Position numbers and translations under genes: made by a program | Notes under the pieces: generated by a model | What the model was told of the DNA's origin: nothing | Databases searched by the model: none | Seen by the model: the letters and a program-made list of their open reading frames with translations, nothing else | DNA from: Apostichopus japonicus | Lineage: Eukaryota; Echinodermata; Holothuroidea; Aspidochirotida; Stichopodidae | Reading direction: 5' to 3' | DNA: 64,000 nt | Assembly (NCBI RefSeq): GCF_037975245.1 | Contig: NC_092576.1 | Span: 32,280,611-32,344,610, forward strand | In this document: positions 44,436 through 55,000 of the stretch, piece after piece | Layout of the letters: every line of letters begins with the position of its first letter | Numbering within the stretch: the first letter of the stretch is position 1

Positions 44436-45045
44436 GTGATGTCCGAAACACATGGTGATGTCCGAAACATACTTTTAAGGTTATTTTGCTATAATATTTG
44501 GTAAAGATGGAAAAAGTTTTGAGTAGTGCAGTATGTATGTTTGTAACAATAGAACTTGTCATAATATATGAAGTGCTGATCTATTGTGTCTTTTTTTCAA
44601 GCAACATAAAGCAATATTAATTAAAACTTGTTTCGGACATCACTGGTGTTTCGGACATCACACATATGGACGGAAAAATTGAAATGGTTATAAAATCAAA
44701 ACGGATGAGTGGAAATGTTTCATGTACATACTGTAGTTGAGGGAGTACTTATGCTTTAATTAGAGTAACAAAACAGTCTTGTGGGTTTTAACATACTTCA
44801 TATATTAGTTGCTTCATGACGTTTCGGACATCACCAAAATGTGGACGGAAACATTTTGCATGTTGTTTAACTTTATCGTGTAGTAAAATGTGGCTGAATG
44901 GACATGCATCTGATATATATTTTATTTGATACAACTATGACAGTACTGAAAAGGCACACCACTTTCAACATTTGTTATTTAACCCCAAACTATGCCACTC
45001 ATAAATTGGTGTATAAATGTGGACGGAAAAAGTGATGTCCGAAAC
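44436..45045. repeat. Right cluster of the GTTTCGGACATCAC motif
   Basis: Copies at 44436 (-), 44455 (-), 44630 (+), 44648 (+), 44821 (+) and 45032 (-), all exact. A second motif, TGTGGACGGAAA, lies at 44839, 45018 and inverted near 45219. Confidence 0.8.
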
Positions 45046-45545
45046 ACTGGTCCAGTTTCGCAATAATTCGCAAATTCATCGATGAAATTTTCTGAAATAT
45101 TGATGAGAGGGAACATATAGCCACAAAGTTCAATTATGACAAAATTTGGAGTAATCCTCTTTTGGAGTTGAGAATAGACCAAAGTACAAATTGTGCAGTT
45201 TGAAAATGGCAACATTTTCCGTCCACATTTCGGCACTTCTGGGAGTATAGCATACCATATGCATATTTCAGGAAGTTGTCTATGCTATGGTAGGTACAGC
45301 TAGGTGGACTCTCTCCAAGGGGATAATATTTGTATCTCTAGAATCTCTAATTATTTTGTCACAATGCTCCAAATGCCATTTATGCTAATTTGGGCGCTTT
45401 AACGTGAACAGACCCTGAAAAGGCTTAACAATAACAATTAGAGTATTTATTGCCATGGTAACCACTCAATAATGCACAAAAATGAAATATCAACATGATA
45501 TAAGTTATTATTCACTGATATTTAAAACCAAAAGCAAACTTTAAA

Positions 45546-45740
45546 TTAGTTGTTACCATGCCAACGAAAGAAATCCTCGAATACTTGTTTTATTTTGTCT
45601 TGATAAGAATCGGATACAATCGACTTTACATCAGATTGATCTTCTTGATCTAGAGCCTCATCATTCCAACATTCATTTTCAGCTTCATCAAGGTCTTCCT
45701 CTCCTTCATCATCAGAGTCAGACTCATCCAGTATCTTCAA
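45546..45740 (-). pseudogene. Acidic C-terminal piece of the outer transposon protein
   Basis: Minus-strand frame with SDSDDEGEEDLDEAENECW, an acidic run, ending FFRWHGNN. Next to and downstream of the EADT-type fragment, so probably part of the same decayed protein. Confidence 0.4.
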
Positions 45741-45889
45741 ACATCTTCAAACCTAAATTGATGTGGAAGATCTTGCTTTGAATACTTCTCGGCATAACAT
45801 TTGCTGTGTCTTAAAACCCAACAGTGCCCAATGGGTGAGGGATATTGGCGAATTGATAGTGTACAGTAGTTGTTGAAACTGCAAGACAA

Positions 45890-46404
45890 GTAAATTGCCC
45901 TCTCGATTCACATTTTTACCCTAGCTTGGCACAGTGATTCACTAGATTTGTCACCATAGACATGAATAATGAAAAACGTGGTAAGGTCCTTGATAACTGA
46001 TGTTTTCAATTCTAGGGAACTACCACCATCCTGGAGCAGCTTGATTCCTTCTTCATATTGTTTATAGTAAAGTGTGCCTTTACAGTGGCCATAGAACGAT
46101 GAATTACTATCACAGCCTGTCAGTGTGTGGAATTGTATAATTGATTGAGAGGGATCTTCTGGCAGCAGATGCTTACAGTTGATGAACTCTCGGTTCTTTT
46201 ACATGTATACAAGGTAGCTGGTAGCCTGTGGGCAACATATGTTGCCTGCACATACAAATCAGTGTCTTGAGCATCAATGGCGACTGGAGGAACCCGCTCG
46301 CTCAGCTTCACAAACCATTCCTGGATGTATTTATTGCATAGTGTAAATATTATTGTGTCAGCTTCTGCTTGTCTGCACTTAAGGGTTGGTTCATTGTTCA
46401 GCAC
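45890..46404 (-). pseudogene. Relic of an EADTR-type transposon protein
   Basis: Minus strand: QAEADTIIFTLCNKY, VAIDAQDTDLYVQATYVAHR, then after a frameshift FHTLTGCDSNSSFYGHCKG. This matches a protein family common in cnidarian, fish and echinoderm genomes with the patterns EADTR, DTDVLV and H-A-LTGCDTTS-F-G-GK, which is carried by mobile elements. The order is right and one frame shift is needed. Its exact transposase superfamily I cannot name. It is the coding remnant of the outer element. Confidence 0.6.
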
Positions 46405-47039
46405 AAAATCACAAGTATCCTCTTGGTTATTTCATCATCCATCAGTCTAGTCATTATTAAATTCTGTATTCTGATCTTGTTACCATTGTTGGTGAGAATT
46501 TTCATGAAGTTTCTGAAAAGACTCGTGCAGTTTTGGATACACGTTTGGATACAGGCTAACAGAGGGGTGTTAAAGTATCCTCAATCCAAATGGTACATTT
46601 CAGAAAGCACAGAAAAGCAAATTACAACCTTGCATGACCAAAAAGATATTGTTGTGACTAATTCATAAGCATTTTTCACCTATAGATTTAGGAACAATTT
46701 TCAGTATTTGTCGGTAGTTGCTATGACAACTGTTCCTTAAACTGTACCTATGCCTGCTTTGGATGGTACCACTGTATTCACAGATCACAATTACCTATGT
46801 TTTGACACCAACATCACTAGTTTTCTTTCTTGAGTTTAGAAGTTACAGATAAATTTACTGTTTTTTGGTGGTTGCCATAGCAACGGCCACACAAGGAGTT
46901 TTTGACCCTTAGCCAAGTTATATTTAGGAGCCTAAATTGTTTGATATACCCTAGAATGCATCATTACAGACCAAGAAACCTTGGTTCAGATATGTTGATC
47001 ACAGGGATAAGGGTTTCAACCCCACTATAGTGTGTCACA

Positions 47040-47110
47040 TTCAAATAAGATTATTCATGTAGCATCATTGAAACCACACTGCAGTTTTGCTGTCTGGTTA
47101 TTAATAAAAC
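47040..47110 (+). repeat. AGGTCA array, copy 3, right end
   Basis: ATTATTCATGTAGCATCATT, GAAACCACACTGCAGTTTTG and TCTGGTTATT match the right ends at 10190 and 11895. This is the detached end of the array that starts at 39050. Confidence 0.6.
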
Positions 47111-47558
47111 ATTGAACCATCCATATGCAACAACAAAACAATACAGCATATATTTTGACAGTTAACAAAATGATGTAAATATTTAGTTTCAGTATTTTTC
47201 TCATATTTTGAAGAAAGAAAGACAGATTAGCAGAAGCAATGGGCAGGGGCTGTTCGGACAAGACCCATTCACGCTTCGTAGACTGTCTGGAGTAAATCAC
47301 GTGACAATGGAGCTGACTCCTGACCTTCAAGGTAGATGGCCTTAACTCTGACATTGTCATTTGTGAATCTTTACTTTCTTTTGGTAAAAAATGTAACCCC
47401 CCCCTGTCGTCTTAATAACACAGAACAGTAACAAAACTGTATTATCAGTACCGAATAAACAATTGAGATTTACGTGTTCCCATTTGTGCCATTAACTTAT
47501 TGTTCATAAATTTTATTCATACCTGGAAAATTTATACGTTGTTACTTTTTGTCTTCAG
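47111..47558. other. Sequence upstream of NACHT exon 2
   Basis: No exon, signal peptide or membrane segment found. Ends in the acceptor tttttgtcttcag. A C-run is at 47396-47403. Confidence 0.45.
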
Positions 47559-49060
47559 AGAAGAAAATATTCCTGATAGAAGGTCTCAAAAAGACATATA
47601 AAGAGCAATATGATGCGATTCAACCCCTGCCATACATAAAAGATAGACTTTATTGTGTGGACAAGGTCTTTGTAGAAGGGGGCATTGAAGTTTGTCTGGC
47701 ACCAGAGCTGAGGCGAGGCAACGGAGGATCATGGGAGCGTTTGGAATCTTACAAAAGTGTTTATACTGACTTCCGGTGTAAATCCAAGAGACGCATTATA
47801 CAAGGAGAGCCTGGGTATGGTAAGTCAACGTTAACCCTTCAGCTGGCCTACGATTGGTGCAATGACGTATCGGATTCCCCGATGAACAATGTAGAAATAC
47901 TAATTCTTCTTCGGCTAAGACAACTTGGAAGAGTAAAGTCTCTCTTTGGGGCGATTAAGTCGTTCCTTCTATCCCATGAACCCCGTGTTAGCAAACATGA
48001 GATTGAAAAGATCATTAACAGTTGCTCGTCCGTCCACATCACTTTAGATGGATATGACGAGTATCCTGGCAGGGGTAGCAATGTTAATGATGATGTACAC
48101 AGGATTATTAAGATGGAACTGTTTGCAGACTTTGATGTGAGCTTGACGACAAGATATCTTCCAGAATGTCTCAGAGAAGAAACTAAGAGGGCCAAACTAA
48201 CAGGGTTCGATGACAAAGCTAGGGATGAGTACATTCGCAAGGCTGTAGTAGGTAACAACAATGAGGCAGTGGATAAAATAAAACAGCGGCTCTATGAAAA
48301 CTCCATTCTTGCTGATCTTTGCCAGGTGCCTCTCATATTCGTGATGTTTGCCCACATGGCTCATGATCAGAGAGACTTCATGAAATTCAAGTCTGTCACA
48401 CAGTTTTTTAAACACATTATTAGATGTTTTTACGACCATCTGAATCGGAAACGGAAACTTAACGACAGTAGAAACAACAGGGTCTATCTTCGTGAAATGG
48501 AACATCATCAGCTAGACAAAATAGCTTTCGAAGGATTAAACAAGGAAAACCAACAATTGTCATGGATTAAGACTGAATTTCGTGAAAGAGTCGGGCCAGA
48601 ATCTTATCACCAGTATATTTTAATTGGCATTTTGGTCGAAGAAGATGTAGTGAGCGATGACTCTACTGTAGACAATGTGTTGTTTACAACGGAGGTCCGT
48701 TTTTATCATAAGCTATTCTGTGAATGGTATGCAGCCCACCACCTTGTCACTCTTGTAAAGAATGCATACGATATCGAAGATACGCTCAGGTTCTTAGATC
48801 CATTTGATCTTCAGTACCTCTTTAGATTTGCCTGTGGTCTGGATCCTGATGCTGGAAAGAAACTGATCAACCATTTGAAGAGTTTACCAGGCGGGGATAC
48901 TTTTGCCATCCTCTGTATCTTGGAACAAACTGGTGACGTGAACGAAATTATATATTCAGTGAAAGATCTCTGCTCACGAGACGTTAAGATAAAGAGAGGC
49001 GACAGCGCTCTTCTTCAAAGATCAACGACACAGTTGCTGGAGATTGCATCTAAAAATGAT
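47559..49060 (+). CDS. Gene 2 exon: NACHT STAND ATPase domain
   Basis: 1502-bp exon, no stop. Linker QPLPYIKDRLYCVD as in gene 1; Walker A GEPGYGKST (47804-47830), LQLAYDWC, Walker B ITLDGYDEY (from 48038), sensor DVSLTTRY where gene 1 has TTRP, and winged-helix signature RFYHKLFCEWYAAHH. Ends SALLQRSTTQLLEIASKND. Compared with gene 1 the domain is well conserved but clearly diverged, with different spacing after GGIE. An in-frame TTG upstream is intronic; I see no start codon for an independent protein. Acceptor gtcttcag, donor gtaagt. Confidence 0.92.
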
Positions 49061-52000
49061 GTAAGTTGGCTAATCAAAAAACAGTCTTTTAAAATTGAAA
49101 GAAGAGAGTAACCTAAATAACCAAATTTTTTTCTGCGTAAATATCTGAACAAAAATGGGCATTTCGTACTGTACACTGAGAAACCTTGTATCATAGACTT
49201 CAAGTGTATTGTAGCTTTTTCTTTCTAATGATGGAATTCATAGCACAATGAGTTGACTTTGATAAATAGGTCAATTTTGTGTAGTTATACCTTCAAAAGT
49301 TCTGAAACAATGTAACACAATGTAACAAATGTCATAGTCATACCCAGGCTGATCATTGAAAGCCACACAATACATGTCAATGAGTGTTTAGGTTATTTTT
49401 TCCTACACCTAAGTTAGGAACTGTTAACTATTGTTATAATGATTTTGTTTTTCTTTATTCTCAAGTCCATTGTCAGTCATTGAAAAGTATATGATTTTAA
49501 ACCGCTTTAAATATTTCATAGATTTAAAGAAGTTGGATGGTTTTCTTAGCTAATGAATACACACTGTTTTTTTCTGGAAAATTGCAAAGGTTGTCGTATA
49601 TTTAAACTGATTAGAAAAATATCTGCATGTGCCAATTGCGCTAAAACTCTAGTTCACGTTCATTATTTGACACCAAATCAATATGTTGATGTATTTAGAA
49701 AATTGAATACTTCAACATAAAGGCATGACGTGTAAATGCTTTGGAATTTCAAAAAGAGTTTACTGTTAAGAATACATACCAAAGTCTTCAAGAATTATAT
49801 TAAAAGTTAAATGTTTCGATGTTTACATTTAGTCTGGAACAGCAAGCCGTTTATGTTAGATGAAATTGGTTAATCGTGTAAGTTACTACTTTAACATGAT
49901 GTAATCTCAGCTATCATTAATGCCAATGTATTGTCGGTAACCGATACTTTACAATGGGATGGTCAAAACAGTTATTGGGCAGTTGTTCTGTAAACATAAA
50001 ACTACACAAATAAAGAGGTGGAAACTGGTACAATATTTAAGCAAATACAATTCCATACATTGCATGGCCACGCAATCATTAACGTATGCTTCTTGTTGAT
50101 GATTTATTAGTGATGTCACTGATATAGTAGTACATCGACATAATTCCTGGTTTACCCTAAGTCGTCTGATATTACTAATACAAATTGAAAGCAATCGTAT
50201 GTTTTTCATTAAGGTAATACTTATTAGCAAAGTTTGGGAGAGATGAATGATCAAAGTTTGTTCCTTGCTATGAAAGTCGTAGCCTGTAATCCTCCCAACT
50301 TGACTAGCAGTACTAAGTATTTGTACTGATTTCTGAAATGTCATGTTTACTCTACACAATATGCACACTTCTGAAGGATATATGTTTGCAATACAATACT
50401 AACTTTGTAGAAGAATATCGACGAAGAATATGGTACGTCAACATGCGTTGAGGAAGCTTTGTTATTTAGTTGATAGCATTTAATCCAAAACTTAGTAAAA
50501 GGAACATACTATTGTATTTAACCAATACACTACTCATCCATATTTACCAGTCAGGTGAATTTGTATGAGGTTCATTCGACCATGACATATCAAATGTATT
50601 GGCACTTTACAGCATTATACCCCGTGGTGGACTGTTTTTACGATTGTATCAATCTATGTTGCTCTAAAGAATCTTACTTTTAATTCCAAACGTCATAAGA
50701 CTGCCGTCTTGTACGTAAATATTAACTTCTAATCTTGTCTCCGTCACAGATTCCAATATCTTGTTTGCACCTCGATTACTCTTCCATCAAGTTTGAAGGT
50801 GACACTATCATATTGCACAGCGGGATATCTTTACCAAAACTTCCGACTGTAGAAAAGATACATATAGATGGAAGTAATGTACAGCATGACAACACGGAGA
50901 CATTACCAGGAATATTTTCCTATAGAAATCTATTTCGACGACATGATGATGCACGAAGTGCCAATCAGAAGACCTTAACAGAAAAGGATATTTTGAATTG
51001 GTTTCGCTATGGAATGAAGTGTCGATGTATAAAGGAGCTGATGTAAGTAAATTCAAGACGTATACCTTAACGGATGTGGATGGAGTAAATACAGTTGCAT
51101 TTAAAGTTATCTCATAAACATTGTACATTAGGTATACAACTGATTCATTCATATGAGGACGTTCATTTCATGGAGTACAGTTCAGATCATGTTTCTACAG
51201 ACCTATGTATATTGCACATATACATTAATCACATGGAGTTCTTTACTGAGTCATGCACCTGTGGCTATTTCTAATTGTTTCATTTCGTAGTTAAGTTAAT
51301 AATTTACAACAAGCTTCTGATATGGCAATACGGGGACAGTAACAGATAAAGATATTTTGAACTTGTTTCACTACGGAATGAAATGTCGACGTATTAAGGA
51401 GCTGATGTAAGTAACCTTACCCACATATATATTTATAAGCACATGAAGTTCTTTACTTAGTCATGCACCCTTTGCTATTCCTTATTATTAGCATTTCGTA
51501 TTTAACTTAATAATTTACAACAAGCTACTCATTTGAAGGTCTTATCTCACGAAAATGTTGAACGACATCCTAGTTGACTACACTACTATTATTCAAGGCC
51601 CAATAATGTTAGGTCAATAGCTTTGCTTCTAACTAATAGGCTAGGTAAAGTAACTACCGTCTACGATATATGAATCCCGCAAAGCGGAATTCATCGTATT
51701 GCGAATTGCTACCTTGCCTTTGCAAAGATTTCTGTTTTCTGATTTCTGTACCTTGCAAGGTACAAATATCCAGCAGCAGATAAAATTATTATAAATCCAT
51801 TACGGTCCAGAGTAACAATATGCCAAAATCAAACTCCTGTTCGTATTGCTAAATAAACGTTGGTGTTACGAGAAAGGCTAATAAATGTCCCGTTGAAATT
51901 AATTGTATCCAATGAATTTATCTTGGCGACCTGCCAACTTTTACTTCCACAGCAAATATAACATGAGGACCGCGTAAATGGGTCAAAGTTTGCGAATAAC

Positions 52001-55000
52001 AGGTGGCTGTAAGAAGACCCTTCGTTTCTCAAGCTTTGTCGCTGATCTAGATATTAATTGGGTCAGGCATAGGGTTGGGCGATATTTTCTTTTTACCGTC
52101 ACGATAAATAGTTAAAAAATTATCGCAATATTTCGATAATTTTTCCTCTAACAGAATTAGCGTAAGTGTCGAGCTTTGAGTGGACGGAGAAAGAGAGATA
52201 TATGGAGGGGACATTCAAAGAGAATATCTGAAAAACCTTACGATATTTTTCACAAATATTGATGCTTAGATAAGTACTTCCTCGCAATCAAAGAGCCGCC
52301 CGAACTTCGCTCCGCTTACGTAAAACTTATATATAACACGTGGAAAAACCGGAGTTTTTACACACATAATGTCCACTGACATTGGTCACAAAACATAAGT
52401 AGGTCATCGACATTCGAACTTGCCCAAGTTCCTTGCACCATGGGAACAAAACAACACATTGAACAAGATGGTTCATTTTCCCGCCATCTGGACGCCCGAT
52501 TGTATTTCGTGTATTGATTTTCGTGTAATATGCAAATTATGAATGGTACTGTTCAGCGCGGTTAAAACTTAACCTATTGCGACACATACAAATTTTGGGA
52601 AGTTGTTGTAGCTGTTGTAGAAGTAACTTTTGTATCAAATGTAAAGTACTGTATCAGGCGCGTATCCAGGGGGGGCGTTGGGGCGCGAAAGAAAGAGAAG
52701 AAAAAAGGGGAAAAGGGGGGGGGAGAGGAGGAAGGAAAGAAAGGAAGGGGGAAAAAGAGAAAGAGAAAAAGGAGAATAAAATCCAATAAAGCCCAAGGGC
52801 ACTGTACTGTGTCGATATCTAGCGATATCTAGGGATGAAAATCCCAAGATCTCCCCTAAACTGAAGGCAGATAGAGAATCGAAGCCTTCAGTGTGTAATG
52901 AACTTCAAACTGTGTGTCTTTCGAAATGAAAAGAATGTGGGGCAAAGTAGCATAACTCCTATGGACTGGGACCGTGCTGAGCCGATGGCCCTGGTGGAAT
53001 TTTTTTTCTTTTCACTCTGTTGGAACCAATGGTATATAATTATATAAAAAAATTGACACAAGAAACGCTTAGTAATACTTTATTATTTCTTCAAAATGTT
53101 GCCAACTATCCAAGTAAACTTATTCTCCGGGGAACATAACCTCTACAACTGTAAAAAAAAAAAAAGTCGGGAAAAGAAACACTGAATAGAACCCCAATTA
53201 ATGAAAAAACAGTTAAGTTCTATGCCGGCAAACACTCTACCTGCGTCCTCTTCGCTGCTACCTGTAGGTGAATATAGCGTCATATACTACTATTTAAGAA
53301 ACGGCTGTTTCAAAAATCTCACTAATTCTTTCGGCGACTTTGATCCCTATTCATTGAGCACAATAGCATTTCATGCGTATAAACTCGTATAGGGATTATA
53401 CGAGGTGTCAACGCGGCTTGTATCATTTAATTCTATTTGAAATGATCACAAAAAGAAGAATTCCTGTTGTAATGTACGCTGATCATAATTAGTTCTCTTG
53501 TTTGTGTATAATAACACGAACTTCTTAACCGCCGAGGTGTTAAAGCAGTATTTTGCATCCTTGACTATGATATTTCTCAACCTCACTGACTCCACTATGC
53601 CATAACAACATACATAACTAGCTTATCTATTTATATTTTACTTCAAATGGTGGCATAACACTCGAAAAAATTGCAACTTTCAACTTTGTTGTTCTCCAAG
53701 ATATTTTCCGTTGGGAACCCAATTAACCTCGCCCATAATATGAATATTTAAACACTACGAACGTCATTGACAGATACGTAATATAACGACACGCTCGATT
53801 TGTGTAGTCTATATGGCAGTTGTACCAGGGTGTTGCATAAAAACTCCCTGGTTGTACCAACGCAAAGTCTTGATTCTATTTTTAGCAACGGCTCATAACT
53901 AAACCTGCATCTCTGATTGGTTGAATTCAAACTAGTGGGTTTGGGAACTGAATGCGATTTAATTTTGTATATATGTGGAATACCCGCCAATTAACGTTTT
54001 TGGCAGGGAAAAACTTGGCTAATATCTTAATTTGCTGTTTTGTGATTTGATGTATGTAAAAAACTTGATGGACATATCAAAAAAGTAGAAAACGGCGACC
54101 AAACGCAAAATGCTCATGAATAAACATACTATTCACTGATTGGTGGAATTCAAACTAGTGGATTCGGAGATATGAAAACTTTGTCGAGGACACTTTTACT
54201 CGTTATCGATATAAATCGTTAATTACTCGCTAATTAACGCTCTTGGCAGGGTGAAACTTGGATGGTATCTAGTTTGCGGTTTTATTATTGATACATCTAA
54301 AAAAATCGATGCACATGTTAAAAAGGTGGAAAAAAGCGACCCAACGCAAAATGCTGCTTTAAGGCTATTGGCATTTCACTGTGCTAAGATATACACGCAT
54401 CTAACACGTTAGTCATATTATTGTCATTATTAAAACTTTTGATATGTCCTTCCTGTGCGTTGATTCCCCCCCACCCCCACGCTCCCCACAGTTTATTATT
54501 TACTCCTCGTTATTTAATCCTCTCTTTATCCTTCTACAGTTTATATTTTTTCCCTGACTTATTTTCTTCTCTCCCTCTTTGTTTACTAATCTGTTTACTT
54601 CTTTATTTGTGTTCACCTTGCCCTCTGTATACCTACACTAGTACAAGTAGTTTGCCTCTTGTATTTTCTGTTACTCGTCTTTGTGTCCGAAGTTCCTACA
54701 AGGGTCGAAACTAGACCCCCCCTCCCTTTTTTTTAACATAATGACCAGAAATAACAGGTTTTTTTTTACTTTGACGGGGCGTAAAAAAAACTTATTTTAT
54801 AAATGGCGATTTTTTTCCAACTTCATTAGGAAGCTAGCACCGCCCCTGACATTATAACCCGAAATCAGTGCTCAGGGTAAGTTCTTATCCTGCCCCCAGC
54901 CCCGGGGGTAATCTTCGGTACTAAAAATGAAAAGTTAAAAGTTAAAGTTGAAGGTTTTACAGTCTTGTATGAGGCTAATGCCTCCTCACGCTACTTTACA

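Larger units (their letters stand above)
40574..45415. mobile_element. Inner DNA element, 26-bp TIRs, TGAA target duplication
   Basis: GGGTCTGTTCACGTTAAAGC at 40574 is mirrored perfectly (26 bp) ending at 45415. TGAA flanks it on both sides (40570-40573 and 45416-45419). The flanks, once joined, restore the match to the other arm of the outer element, so this is an insertion into the outer left arm. It has no recognised transposase, but carries 11 copies of a 14-bp motif GTTTCGGACATCAC near the two ends. Non-autonomous. Confidence 0.85.
40220..47030. mobile_element. Outer DNA transposon with ~360-bp inverted-repeat arms
   Basis: Left arm about 40220-40573 and right arm about 46669-47030 match in reverse: ATTGAAACCCT, CTGAACCAAGGTTTC, GTTGCTATGGCAACCACC, ACTAGTGATGTTGGTGT, TGTGAATACAGTGGTAC and GTCATAGCAACTACC. 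Between the arms, the minus strand carries the remains of a transposon protein (see 45750-46404). It was inserted into an AGGTCA array and was itself hit by a second element at 40574. Confidence 0.78.

Noticed and set aside
47549-47558. Independent start of gene 2 at the in-frame TTG
   Set aside because: It lies in the intron before the acceptor; TTG is not a likely animal start.
54421-54714. 97-codon Leu/Ser/Pro-rich frame
   Set aside because: Low-complexity pyrimidine tract.
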